Source: Rhodococcus sp. HM1 (GTDB lineage: Bacteria; Actinomycetota; Actinomycetes; Mycobacteriales; Mycobacteriaceae). From it: 64,000 nt of DNA. The position numbers and the translations under genes are program-made. Below are positions 24,918-33,685 of the stretch, piece by piece (within the stretch, counting starts at the first letter, position 1; every line of letters begins with the position of its first letter). The notes below the pieces were generated by a model that did no database searches, was not told where the DNA came from, and saw only the letters and a list, made by a program, of their open reading frames with translations. Location: the NCBI RefSeq assembly GCF_023218075.1, contig NZ_JALPTB010000002.1:166620-230619 (forward strand), written 5' to 3'.

Positions 24918-26333
24918 TCAGGAACGGGCGGCGCGCAGATCGTCGAGGAAAGTGCGCGCCCACCGGTCGACATCGTGCTTCATCACCTGGGTGTGCATCG
25001 AGCGCATCCGTCGTGCCTTGACGGCGGGTTCCTCCGTCACGGCGGCGACGATCGCGCGCTTGACCGCGTCCAGGTCGTGCGGGTTCACCAGATGGGCGCG
25101 TCGCAGCTCCCACGCTGCCCCGGCGAACTCGCTGAGCACGAGGGCACCGCTGCCGTCGCCGTGGCAGGCGACGTACTCCTTCGCGACGAGATTCATGCCG
25201 TCGCGCAGGGGTGTGACGAGCATGGTGTCGGTACACGCGTACATCGCGATCAGCTCGTCGCGATCGACGGGCCGGTGCAGGTAGTGCACGACGGGCCGGC
25301 CCAGCCGGCCGAACTTGCCGTTGATGTTCCCGACCTGTCGTTCCACGTCGTCGCGGAGCTGCGCATAGGCGGTGAGCCGTTCACGGCTCGGCGTGGCGAG
25401 CTGGACCATGACGATCTTCTCCGGATCGAGGGTGCCCTCCTCGAGGAGTTCGCGGAGCGCTTCGAGCCGGATGTCGATGCCCTTCGTGTAGTCGAGTCTG
25501 TCGACGCCGAGCAGGACCGTGTCGGGGTCGCCGAGTTCGACACGAATCTGCTTGGCCCGCAATTGGGTCGATGCGGAGCGTGACTGCTCGTCGATGTGGG
25601 CGGAGTCGATCGAGATGGGATACGCCCCGACCCGCACGAGGCGGTCGCCGACTTCGACCGCGCCGGCCGAGCCGGGGCGGGGAGCGGGCGCGGAGAGCAG
25701 CCGCCGGGTCAGGAAGCGGAAGTTGTCGGCACCGCCGGGGAGATGGAAGCCGACGAGATCGGCTCCGAGCAGACCCTCGATGATCTCCCTGCGCCACGGT
25801 AGCTGGAGGAACAGTTCCGGGGGCGGGAACGGGATGTGCAGAAAGAAACCGATCGTCAGGTCGGGGCGCATCTCCCTGAGCATGCGCGGTACGAGCTGGA
25901 GCTGGTAGTCGTGCACCCAGACCGTGGCCCCGGGCGCCGCCGCCTGCGCGGCCGCTCGGGCGAACCGCTCGTTGACCTGCACGTACGTCTTCCACCAGCT
26001 GCGGTCGAAGGTGGGCGTGACCACGGCGTCGTGGTAGAGCGGCCACAGGGACGTGTTGGAGAAACCTTCGTAGTATTCGGCGACCTCGGTCTCGGTGAGC
26101 CGAACCGGATGCAGGGTCAACCCGTCCTCGACGAAGGGCTCGAGGTCGACATCGGGGGTTCCCGGCCAGCCCACCCACGCGCCGTTGGTCTGCCGCAGGA
26201 TCGGTTCGAGCGCGGTGACGAGGCCTCCGGGGCTGCGATGCCAGGTTCCCGGACCTCCGTCCGGATCGGGTTCGAGGTCGACGGGCAGCCGATTGGCCAC
26301 TACCAGGAAATCCGAGGAGGTCGTATTCGTCAC
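24918..26333 (-). CDS. otsA: trehalose-6-phosphate synthase
   Basis: The 471-residue protein is a GT20 enzyme that makes trehalose 6-phosphate from UDP-glucose and glucose 6-phosphate. It shows [57 protein letters not shown] and the phosphate-binding [14 protein letters not shown]. The length fits OtsA without a fused phosphatase. No otsB is present in the window. It lies in the stress island next to dps, consistent with osmotic and desiccation protection. The start is GTG 26333. Confidence 0.94.
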   Translation of the reverse strand: MTNTTSSDFLVVANRLPVDLEPDPDGGPGTWHRSPGGLVTALEPILRQTNGAWVGWPGTPDVDLEPFVEDGLTLHPVRLTETEVAEYYEGFSNTSLWPLYHDAVVTPTFDRSWWKTYVQVNERFARAAAQAAAPGATVWVHDYQLQLVPRMLREMRPDLTIGFFLHIPFPPPELFLQLPWRREIIEGLLGADLVGFHLPGGADNFRFLTRRLLSAPAPRPGSAGAVEVGDRLVRVGAYPISIDSAHIDEQSRSASTQLRAKQIRVELGDPDTVLLGVDRLDYTKGIDIRLEALRELLEEGTLDPEKIVMVQLATPSRERLTAYAQLRDDVERQVGNINGKFGRLGRPVVHYLHRPVDRDELIAMYACTDTMLVTPLRDGMNLVAKEYVACHGDGSGALVLSEFAGAAWELRRAHLVNPHDLDAVKRAIVAAVTEEPAVKARRMRSMHTQVMKHDVDRWARTFLDDLRAARS

Positions 26334-26402
26334 GATTTTCAGCCCCTATTTCGCACAATTTCGGCAGCGGCGGCGGTCCGCGGAAACGTAGCGGTGCCTG
26401 GG

Positions 26403-26425
26403 CTTTCGGGATTCGTCCCCGAAAG
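26403..26425. other. hairpin in the otsA-dps intergenic space
   Basis: CTTTCGGG (26403-26410) pairs with CCCGAAAG (26418-26425). It lies about 70 bases upstream of otsA in the 278-base gap to dps. It may be part of the otsA leader or an operator; the rest of the gap holds only the dps promoter. Confidence 0.35.
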
Positions 26426-26510
26426 TCTTCAACGGAACTGCGGTCCGTACTTCCGCTCCGGTGGCGAGAGTGTATCAGGTCACCGTTTCGGATCCCCGGA
26501 ACCGCTGTCT

Positions 26511-26538
26511 GTGTTTAGCATTGGAACCGGCCGGGTAG
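26511..26538 (+). promoter_or_regulatory. SigF-type promoter of dps
   Basis: GTGTTT (26511-26516), 16 bases, GGGTAG (26533-26538), 73 bases before the dps ATG. Confidence 0.5.
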
Positions 26539-26611
26539 ATGTCGTACATCGACCGGTACCGCGATGCCGATTCCGCACGCCGGAGGGACATCGCTGGAGA
26601 GAGGAGAACGC

Positions 26612-27154
26612 ATGGGTAAGTTCACAGTTCCGGGTCTGAGCGAGAAGGACGGCGGACGCGTGGCGGAGATCCTCCAGGAACGGCTGAGCGCCTACAACGA
26701 TCTGCACCTGACTCTCAAGCACATTCACTGGAACGTGGTGGGCCCGAATTTCATCGGGGTACACGAGATGATCGACCCGCAGGTCGAGCTCGTGCGCGGC
26801 TACGCCGACGATGCCGCCGAACGTATTGCGGCGCTGGGTGCGTCGCCGCAGGGCACGCCCGGAGCGATCGTGAAGAATCGTACCTGGGACGACTATTCGG
26901 TGGGGCGGGACAGCGCGCAGGCGCACCTCGCCGCCCTCGATCTGGTGTACGACGGATTGATCGCGGACAACCGCAAGGCGATATCCGAAGTGGGAGAACT
27001 CGATCCCATCACCGAGGACCTGCTGATCGGGCAGACCGGTCAGCTCGAGAAGTTCCAGTGGTTCGTGCGCGCGCATCTCGAGAACGCGGCCGGAGCGCTC
27101 GTCAGCAGCGGTGCCACCACCGAGCAGAAGGCTGCCGACAAGGCCCGCTCCTAG
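26612..27154 (+). CDS. dps: Dps-family DNA-protecting ferritin
   Basis: The 180-residue protein is a Dps miniferritin. The ferroxidase ligands lie in HWNVVGPNFIGVHEMID, with the distal Asp/Glu in YADDAAERI. LEKFQWFVRAHLE closes the four-helix bundle. It binds DNA and detoxifies iron and peroxide. The C-terminal tail is Thr/Lys-rich, suited to DNA contact. GAGGAG at 26601-26606 supports ATG 26612. SigF-type control fits stationary-phase expression. Confidence 0.93.
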   Translation: MGKFTVPGLSEKDGGRVAEILQERLSAYNDLHLTLKHIHWNVVGPNFIGVHEMIDPQVELVRGYADDAAERIAALGASPQGTPGAIVKNRTWDDYSVGRDSAQAHLAALDLVYDGLIADNRKAISEVGELDPITEDLLIGQTGQLEKFQWFVRAHLENAAGALVSSGATTEQKAADKARS

Positions 27155-27186
27155 CGCGTCACTTCCGTCGGCACCACAGATTTCGT

Positions 27187-27232
27187 CGAAAGGTCGGCCG
27201 CACACGGATATCCGTGTGCGGCCGACCTTTCG
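27187..27232. terminator. 46-bp perfect palindrome, bidirectional terminator
   Basis: The sequence is an uninterrupted palindrome centred at 27209/27210 with no mismatch. It lies between the convergent dps and DJ-1/PfpI genes. Confidence 0.8.
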
Positions 27233-27256
27233 TGTGTAGCGTGCGGTGTGCGGGTG

Positions 27257-27823
27257 TCAGCTCTGCGTCACTCGTGAGAACACGTCGACGATGGCGTCGC
27301 AGAACGCGGGCAGATCGCGGGGGTTGCGGCTGGACACGAGATTCCGGTCTACGACCACTTCCTTGTCCACCACCGTGCCTCCGGCGTTCCGAATGTCTGT
27401 GCGCACACTCGGATACGACGTGAGGGTGCGGCCTCGCACCACGTCCGCCTCCACAAGTGTCCACGGCCCGTGACAGATGACGCCCACCGGACGTCCCGAC
27501 GAGACGAAGTCCCGGACGAATGCCACCGCGGCGGAGTCCTGCCGCAGGTGATCGGGGTTCGTCGTTCCACCCGGCAGGAGCAGGGCATCGAAATCGTCGA
27601 CGGAGGCGTCGGCCACCGCCTGGTCGACGCGATACTTGCCGGCCGGATGCACGTCGGAGTTCATCGCCTGGATCTCCCCGGCGGACAGCGAGAGCAGCTT
27701 CGTCTCGGCGCCGGCGCGTTCGACGGCACGCCGGGGCTCGACGAGTTCGGCCTCCTCCACGCCGTCGGTGGCCAGGATGGCGACCTGTCGCGATGCCAGC
27801 GGGCCCGTTTCCGAAGAATTCAT
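27257..27823 (-). CDS. DJ-1/PfpI-family protein
   Basis: The 188-residue protein is a class I glutamine-amidotransferase-like DJ-1/PfpI protein. The nucleophile elbow VICHGPWTL holds the conserved cysteine followed by histidine, and ATDGVEEAELVEP carries the conserved glutamate. Related proteins act as chaperones, deglycases or stress-response hydrolases. A SigF-type promoter lies 29 bases upstream. Confidence 0.88.
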   Translation of the reverse strand: MNSSETGPLASRQVAILATDGVEEAELVEPRRAVERAGAETKLLSLSAGEIQAMNSDVHPAGKYRVDQAVADASVDDFDALLLPGGTTNPDHLRQDSAAVAFVRDFVSSGRPVGVICHGPWTLVEADVVRGRTLTSYPSVRTDIRNAGGTVVDKEVVVDRNLVSSRNPRDLPAFCDAIVDVFSRVTQS

Positions 27824-27852
27824 GGTTCACCGTCCTTTCGTCGTCCGCCCCG

Positions 27853-27878
27853 GGTACCCGCGAGCACGAGAACAAACA
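27853..27878 (-). promoter_or_regulatory. SigF-type promoter of DJ-1/PfpI gene
   Basis: On the reverse strand GTGTTT (27873-27878), 14 bases, GGGTAC (27853-27858). Confidence 0.55.
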
Positions 27879-27942
27879 CGCTGTGTAGGCCCGGTCGATT
27901 CGGGATATTCCCCCGAATGCGACAGTGCCGGTGGAGGGACGG

Positions 27943-28947
27943 ATGATCTTGCGGCGGAGCGTGACCAGCACGCCCGGTATCCGGAGAGTGCGGCGCGGAC
28001 GTGGATTCGCCTACATCGGCGTCGACGGCGCCGCGGTGACGGCGACGGTCCGTGCACGCATCGAGGCCCTCGTGATCCCGCCCGCGTGGAAGCAGGTCTG
28101 GATCTGCCCCCACGAGAACGGTCACATCCAGGCGTACGGCACCGACATCGCCGGTCGCCGCCAGTACCTGTACCACGAGCAGTGGCGCGCCGAACGCGAC
28201 GAGGAGAAACACGATCGCGTGCTGGCGATGGCGTCCCGATTGCCGCAGTGGCGACAGCAGGTGCAGGACGATCTCGTGCGCCGCGGAGCCGGGCGTCGCC
28301 GCGCCGAGGCCGTGGCGCTGCGCCTGCTGGACCGGGCCGTGTTCCGCGTCGGCGGGGAGGAGTACGCGGAGGAGAACGGCACCCGTGGCGTCGCGACCCT
28401 GCTGCGCAGTCACGTCCGGATCAGCGGCGACGTTCTCACCTTCGACTATCCCGCGAAGGGCGGGATCCGGCGGGTCGTCGCCGTCGACGACCCGGATCTC
28501 GCGACCGCGGTGCGGGCGCTGCGTCGTGTCCCGAGCGAGAGCGGCCGGCTGCTGACCTACCGCGAGGGAAAGACCGTGCGCGAACTGCACGCCGACGACA
28601 TCAACGCACGGTTCAAGGAACTCGCCGGCGACGACTGCAGCGCCAAGGACCTGCGCACCTGGAACGCGACCGTGCTGGCCGCCGCCGCCTTCGCCGAGCA
28701 GGAGCCCCCGGCCGGCGACCGCGTCCTGGTCCACGCCGAGGCCGAGGTGATGCGCCGGGTCGCGGAAGAACTCGGCAACACGCCGGCGGTGGCGCGCGCC
28801 TCGTACGTCGATTCGCGAGTCGTTGCGGCCTACGAACAGGGCCGCACCGTACGGGCCGCGTTGCGGCGAGCCGCCCGCAGCAAGTCCGACGACGAGGCCC
28901 GTGAGATCGTCGAACGCGCGGTGATCCGGCTGCTCCGTCGATCGTGA
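27943..28947 (+). CDS. type IB DNA topoisomerase
   Basis: The 334-residue protein is a poxvirus-like topoisomerase IB that relaxes supercoils by a 3'-phosphotyrosine intermediate. The N-terminal domain has IPPAWKQVWICPHENGHIQA and the catalytic domain LLTYREGKTVRELHADDI (Arg and Lys) and DLRTWNAT. The nucleophile is the tyrosine of ARASYVDSRVV near the C-terminus. ATG 27943 with GGAGG at 27932-27936 is favoured over GTG 27925. Its presence in the stress island suggests damage or supercoiling control. Confidence 0.9.
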   Translation: MILRRSVTSTPGIRRVRRGRGFAYIGVDGAAVTATVRARIEALVIPPAWKQVWICPHENGHIQAYGTDIAGRRQYLYHEQWRAERDEEKHDRVLAMASRLPQWRQQVQDDLVRRGAGRRRAEAVALRLLDRAVFRVGGEEYAEENGTRGVATLLRSHVRISGDVLTFDYPAKGGIRRVVAVDDPDLATAVRALRRVPSESGRLLTYREGKTVRELHADDINARFKELAGDDCSAKDLRTWNATVLAAAAFAEQEPPAGDRVLVHAEAEVMRRVAEELGNTPAVARASYVDSRVVAAYEQGRTVRAALRRAARSKSDDEAREIVERAVIRLLRRS

Positions 28948-28970
28948 CGCCCGCGCTGTCGGTGCGCGGC

Positions 28971-28996
28971 GTTTGAACGGCAACCCCCGGCGGTAA
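28971..28996 (+). promoter_or_regulatory. degenerate SigF-type promoter
   Basis: GTTTGA (28971-28976), 14 bases, CGGTAA (28991-28996), upstream of the formaldehyde dehydrogenase-like gene. The first G of the -10 box is replaced. Confidence 0.4.
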
Positions 28997-29046
28997 CCGG
29001 GGCAGGGGAGATCCGGTTCGGGGGACGCGAGAGGAAGGACGCAACG

Positions 29047-30228
29047 ATGAAGGCCGTGACGTGGCAGGGCAAGCGCAAGGTCGAGGTCGACACGGTGCCG
29101 GACCCGCGGATCGAGGAGCCGACCGACGCCGTCATCCGCGTCACCACCACCAACATCTGCGGCTCGGATCTGCACCTGTACGAGGTGCTCGGGGCGTTCA
29201 TGTCGCCGGGCGACATCCTCGGACACGAACCGATGGGCATCGTCGAGGAAGTCGGCAGCGAGGTGACGAACCTGAAGGCCGGTGACCGGGTGGTGATCCC
29301 GTTCCAGGTGTCGTGCGGTGGTTGCTTCATGTGCGGGCACGGCTTGTTCTCGCAGTGCGAGACCACCCAGGTACGTGAATACGGCAGTGGTGCAGCGCTG
29401 TTCGGATACTCCAAGCTGTACGGCAGCCTTCCGGGAGGGCAGGCGGAGTATCTGCGGGTCCCGCACGCGCAGTCCACGCACATCAAGGTCCCCGACGGTC
29501 CGGACGATTCCCGGTTCGTGTACCTGTCCGACGTGCTGCCGACCGCCTGGCAGGCCGTCGAATACGCCGACATTCCCGAGGGCGGCACGGTCACGGTCCT
29601 CGGCCTCGGACCGATCGGCGACATGGCCGCTCGGATCGCGCACCACCACGGTGCCCGCGTGATCGGCGTCGACCTCGTGCCGGAGCGGCTGGCCCGAGCC
29701 CAGGCGCGGGGAATCGAGACGATCGACCTGAACGGGACCGACGGGGAGCTCGGCGACCGGATCCGTGATCTCACGGACGGGCGCGGCACCGACTCGGTGA
29801 TCGACGCGGTGGGCATGGAGGCACACGGCAGCCCGGTCGCGAAGTTCGCCCAGGCCGCGGCGGGGCTGTTGCCGTCGGCGGTCGCCGAACCGCTGATGCA
29901 GAAGGCCGGCGTCGACCGGCTCGCCGCGCTCTACAGCGCGATCGACGTGGTGCGGCGCGGCGGAACCATCTCGCTCAGCGGTGTGTACGGCGGCGCGACC
30001 GACCCGATGCCGATGCTGACCCTGTTCGACAAGCAGATCACGCTGCGCATGGGGCAAGCCAACGTGAATCGCTGGGTGCCGGAGATCCTGCCGCTGCTCA
30101 CCGACGACGACCCGCTCGGCGTCGACACCTTCGCCACGCATCGGCTCCCGCTGTCCGAGGCGCCGCACGCGTACGACATCTTCCAGCGCAAGGTGGACGG
30201 TGCCGTGAAGATCCAGCTGGAGCCCTGA
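29047..30228 (+). CDS. zinc-dependent dehydrogenase, glutathione-independent formaldehyde dehydrogenase type
   Basis: The 393-residue protein is a zinc medium-chain dehydrogenase related to glutathione-independent formaldehyde dehydrogenase. Catalytic zinc ligands are in NICGSDLHLYE and LGHEPMGIVEEVG, while the structural site is partly reduced (SCGGCFMCGHGLFSQC). The NAD-binding motif is VLGLGPIGDMAAR. It likely oxidises aldehydes or alcohols during stress. ATG 29047 follows GAGAGGAAGG. Confidence 0.88.
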   Translation: MKAVTWQGKRKVEVDTVPDPRIEEPTDAVIRVTTTNICGSDLHLYEVLGAFMSPGDILGHEPMGIVEEVGSEVTNLKAGDRVVIPFQVSCGGCFMCGHGLFSQCETTQVREYGSGAALFGYSKLYGSLPGGQAEYLRVPHAQSTHIKVPDGPDDSRFVYLSDVLPTAWQAVEYADIPEGGTVTVLGLGPIGDMAARIAHHHGARVIGVDLVPERLARAQARGIETIDLNGTDGELGDRIRDLTDGRGTDSVIDAVGMEAHGSPVAKFAQAAAGLLPSAVAEPLMQKAGVDRLAALYSAIDVVRRGGTISLSGVYGGATDPMPMLTLFDKQITLRMGQANVNRWVPEILPLLTDDDPLGVDTFATHRLPLSEAPHAYDIFQRKVDGAVKIQLEP

Positions 30229-30229
30229 T

Positions 30230-30862
30230 TCACCGATCCGCGGGCGTGACCGGTTCGGCGAGGACGGGGTCGTAGGCGGGGCCGGTCGCGTCGGTGTCGT
30301 GGGTGTGTGCGCGAGGGGAGACGCCCATTCCGAGTGCGTACGCCAGGTGACCGCCGAGGACGCCGCCGACACCGATCATCCCCAGGCCCGCGAGGCTCAG
30401 CGCCACCGACGACGTCGAGGATTCCGGGGCGCACCGCCGCCGTCGGAAGGATGCGACCGTCAGCGCGATGCCCGTGGCGTTCGTCAGTGCGTGGATCAGC
30501 CCGACCCGCCGCTGGATCGTGGTGCCGCGGGACCAGTCCGACCACCCCGTGAGCAGGGTCGGAGGGGTCGCGGCCAGACCGATTCCGAGAAGTCGCCGGG
30601 CCGCGTCCGGCTTGCGGAAGACCAGATCGAAGACCGCAGCCGAGGACCACGCGCCGATCGGGACCGCCACCAGTGCGGGATGCAGCGGATGGCCGAGGAA
30701 CTCACCGCGCAGCACACCTCCGGCGGGGCCGTCGGCGACCGGCCTCACCAGGGCGCGGACCACCGTGGCGGGACGGTCGAGCCAGGACGCCGATTCGGTG
30801 CTCTCGAGCAGCCGGGCGAGCGGCGGGGATGGGTGGGGAGTCTGTGTGGGGATGTTCGACAT
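30230..30862 (-). CDS. DUF2231-like membrane protein
   Basis: The 210-residue protein has about four membrane segments and the signature GHPLHPALVAVPIGAWS of the DUF2231 family. The His residues could bind haem or metal; the function is unknown. The N-terminal 45 residues are soluble. I chose ATG 30862 because it lies nine bases after a SigF-type promoter, making it one of the island's leaderless genes; a longer reading frame exists but would begin upstream of that promoter. Confidence 0.8.
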   Translation of the reverse strand: MSNIPTQTPHPSPPLARLLESTESASWLDRPATVVRALVRPVADGPAGGVLRGEFLGHPLHPALVAVPIGAWSSAAVFDLVFRKPDAARRLLGIGLAATPPTLLTGWSDWSRGTTIQRRVGLIHALTNATGIALTVASFRRRRCAPESSTSSVALSLAGLGMIGVGGVLGGHLAYALGMGVSPRAHTHDTDATGPAYDPVLAEPVTPADR

Positions 30863-30871
30863 GCTCGACGC

Positions 30872-30897
30872 GTACCCCGGTGGCCCTGCGGGAAAAC
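30872..30897 (-). promoter_or_regulatory. SigF-type promoter of DUF2231 gene
   Basis: On the reverse strand GTTTTC (30892-30897), 14 bases, GGGTAC (30872-30877), nine bases before the ATG. Confidence 0.65.
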
Positions 30898-31013
30898 GGC
30901 CGGCCCGCCACCGATCCACGCGCCGGGTTCGAATCCGCCCACGCTGTGTGGAGTGGGCAGATTCCGAATCCGTGAGCATTTGCGGTGACGAGCAACTGCC
31001 GGTGGCGGAACCG

Positions 31014-33605
31014 TCACTCGACGACGATCTTGCCCTTCGCGCCGCGTTCGGCGTCGAACATCCGGTGGTTGAGGAAGGTGTAGGTACCGGGTTCGAGGAA
31101 CTCCATTTCGACGAATCCACCCTGCGCGACGGCCAGATCGAGCACCTGGGCCCCGCCGCGATCGGGGTCGCCCGGACGCAACAGATACGCGCCCTCCTTG
31201 TACACGGTGTCGAACTGGCTTCCGACGACGTGGAAAGAGATGTTCTCGGCCGGACCGGCGTCGAGCACCCAGATGCGGATCCGGTCGCCGACCTTCGCGT
31301 GCAGCGGCCGGTGCACGTACTGGTCCGCGAAACCGTTGAACACCACCAGATCCGGCGTCGCCGCGGTGACCTTGTCCGCGTCGACCTCGCCGTCGCCGAG
31401 ATACACGTCCGACTGCACCACGAGATACTCGGCGTCGACCGGCGCGAGGCTCGGCGGGTCGATCACGACCGCGCCGAACATGCCGGCGGCGATGTGCACG
31501 GCCATCGGCGCGGTTGCGCAGTGGTACAACCAGATTCCGGTGTGCTCGGCACGGAACCGGTAGACGAGTTGCTCGCCGGGCTCGATGGTGCGCATCGGCT
31601 CGTCCGGCCCGACCGTTCCGGCGTGGAAATCGATGGAGTGCCCCATGGCCCCGTTGTTGACCAGCGTGATCTCGAAGACGTCGCCCAGCCGTCCTCGCAG
31701 CGTCGGGCCCATCGGCCGCCCGTTGTAGGTCCACATGGTCTGGGGCGCACCGACCGCGTAGTCGCCGGGAACCTCGGTGACCTCGAACGTGTAGCGGTGG
31801 GTCGTGCCGCCCGGTGCCGGCGCGAGCACCGGATCGCGGGCGACGAAGTCGTCGCCCGGGGCGATCGCGAGATCGACGGCCGGGGCACCGCCCGAGCCGT
31901 GATCGTGCACGCCTGCACCGCCGCCCGAGGCGCCGTCCGCGGTGATGGTCAGGACCATCCCCTGCTGCCGGTGCCCGACGATCGAACACCACCCGTCGAT
32001 GTCGGTGCCCACGACCCCGACCTCCACGGTCGCGGTCTGCCCCGACCCGATCCGGCCGCTGTCGTGGCCGGAGGACAGCACCAGGTCGTGGACCTGATCG
32101 TCGGAATTGGTGACGGTGAGGACCAGCCGGTCGCCGGCCGGCACCGAGATGCGGTCGGGGACGAAGCGCATCCCCACCATCTGGACCTGCACTTCGGTGG
32201 TGTTGCCGGTCGGGGTCACGCCAGCGGAGACGTCCGCGGATCCGAGACCGGCGCCGCCGATCCCCGACGTGACGGCGGCGACGAGCGCGAGGCATGCGAG
32301 GGCCGCGGTGGCCTGCAACCCGCGGTGCTGCGGTGCGGGTGTGTACTCGGCCGGAGCCTTGCCCGACATCACGGCGCGGCGTCCCGCCATCGAGGCTTTG
32401 GCGCTGGTGACCATGATGGGCAGGAACAGCACGAACGCGAGCATGACGATCGCGGACACGCCCACCCGCATCCAGCTCGCGAGCGGCAGCAGGAACAGCA
32501 GCAACCCGACGTTGACGACGACGAGCCGCCACACCCACCAGCGGTTCATCTTGTCGACGCCGGCGCCGACGACAGCCGGCCCGCCACCCATCAGTGTGGG
32601 CAGCAGGTGGCTCATCACCCCGAACAGCAACTGTGCCGCGAAACCCGCCAGGAACGGGACGGTCATCAGGGTGGCGCGGTCCGGGGTCATGGGACCGGTC
32701 GCGAGCACGATCGTCAGGCTCAGCAGCGACCCGAGCAGCCACAGCATCGCCGCGGTGATCGAGGCGGCCGCGAACCCGGTGGGAGGGTGCGACACGGCTC
32801 CGCGCAGCAGCGGACCGGCGACGACGACCCATCCGGCGAGGTAGAGCGCGCAGCCTGCCGCGGCGACGAGCGGATGCGCGGTCAGGGCGCCGACGAGGAG
32901 CACGGCGATACCGGCGAGCAGGACCACGAGTGCGACGGGTCGTCGCCGCGCCCCGGTGGCGTCCATGCCGATCAGGTTCGGGTACATCACCGTAAGCACT
33001 CCGGCGGCGGCCAGGCCGAGGAAGCCGAGCAGGTTCATCGCCTGGTGGGCGAGCAGGAACCCGGCCTGGGTGCTGTCGGTCTGCCCGTAGGCGAGGGCGG
33101 CACCGAATCCGGCACCGACCGGCAGCAACGCCGACGATGCGACGAGGAACCACACGCTCTGGGCGTGCAGGGCGGGTTCCTCACCGTCCAGGGCCCGTAC
33201 TCGCTGCGCCTGCCGGATCAGCAGCAGAAGCGAGATGGCATGCCACGCGAGCATCGCACCCACGAGGACCGCACCGACGAGCGTGGCCGGGAACCACCCT
33301 GTGAGGACACCGGCGACGGTGACGACGATGCCCGCGTTGAGCAGGTAGATCTTCACGAGCTGCGGGCCGCGGGCGCTCTCGGGGAGGTGATAGCCGAGGA
33401 AACGCTCGGCGAGGGTCTGCGACCACACCACGATCGAGTTGGTGACGGCGCCGAGGGTGAACAGGTGGACCAGCAGCCACCGCGATTCGGGCAGGAACGG
33501 GTGCGTCAGACCCGCGACGATCAGCAGGGCGAGCCAGATGCGCACGGGCTTACCTGCGCGCTGGTGCCAACTCTTGGGTCGTTTCACCGGGTGAGTGGTG
33601 GTCAC
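31014..33605 (-). CDS. membrane-fused copper nitrite reductase-like multicopper oxidase
   Basis: The 863-residue protein joins three parts. Residues about 1-430 are a polytopic membrane domain resembling NnrS-type proteins, with several helix histidines. Residues about 455-560 are a cupredoxin with a blue-copper site (VHDL, then CSIVGHRQQGM). Residues about 575-863 are a two-cupredoxin NirK module. In that module the type 1 ligands His656, Cys696, His704 and Met709 and the type 2 ligands His661, His695 and His847 are all present, as are catalytic Asp659 and His792. It should reduce nitrite to nitric oxide outside the membrane, with the extra cupredoxin as electron relay. The start is GTG 33605. 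Confidence 0.88.
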   Translation of the reverse strand: MTTTHPVKRPKSWHQRAGKPVRIWLALLIVAGLTHPFLPESRWLLVHLFTLGAVTNSIVVWSQTLAERFLGYHLPESARGPQLVKIYLLNAGIVVTVAGVLTGWFPATLVGAVLVGAMLAWHAISLLLLIRQAQRVRALDGEEPALHAQSVWFLVASSALLPVGAGFGAALAYGQTDSTQAGFLLAHQAMNLLGFLGLAAAGVLTVMYPNLIGMDATGARRRPVALVVLLAGIAVLLVGALTAHPLVAAAGCALYLAGWVVVAGPLLRGAVSHPPTGFAAASITAAMLWLLGSLLSLTIVLATGPMTPDRATLMTVPFLAGFAAQLLFGVMSHLLPTLMGGGPAVVGAGVDKMNRWWVWRLVVVNVGLLLFLLPLASWMRVGVSAIVMLAFVLFLPIMVTSAKASMAGRRAVMSGKAPAEYTPAPQHRGLQATAALACLALVAAVTSGIGGAGLGSADVSAGVTPTGNTTEVQVQMVGMRFVPDRISVPAGDRLVLTVTNSDDQVHDLVLSSGHDSGRIGSGQTATVEVGVVGTDIDGWCSIVGHRQQGMVLTITADGASGGGAGVHDHGSGGAPAVDLAIAPGDDFVARDPVLAPAPGGTTHRYTFEVTEVPGDYAVGAPQTMWTYNGRPMGPTLRGRLGDVFEITLVNNGAMGHSIDFHAGTVGPDEPMRTIEPGEQLVYRFRAEHTGIWLYHCATAPMAVHIAAGMFGAVVIDPPSLAPVDAEYLVVQSDVYLGDGEVDADKVTAATPDLVVFNGFADQYVHRPLHAKVGDRIRIWVLDAGPAENISFHVVGSQFDTVYKEGAYLLRPGDPDRGGAQVLDLAVAQGGFVEMEFLEPGTYTFLNHRMFDAERGAKGKIVVE

Positions 33606-33636
33606 AGGCCGATGGTAGGGCCGATCCGGACCCTTT

Positions 33637-33656
33637 TACTACGTCTTGTCGTAGAA
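33637..33656. promoter_or_regulatory. inverted repeat upstream of the NirK-like gene
   Basis: CTACG (33639-33643) and CGTAG (33650-33654) with outer T/A matches lie 30 bases upstream of the GTG start. It is a candidate repressor or activator site. Confidence 0.4.
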
Positions 33657-33685
33657 CTCACCCGGCGTCCGCGCGGGCGGGCAGC

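Noticed and set aside
27820..30372. 850-codon reverse open frame over topoisomerase IB and the dehydrogenase
   Set aside because: It is antisense to two well-supported genes and is compositionally random.
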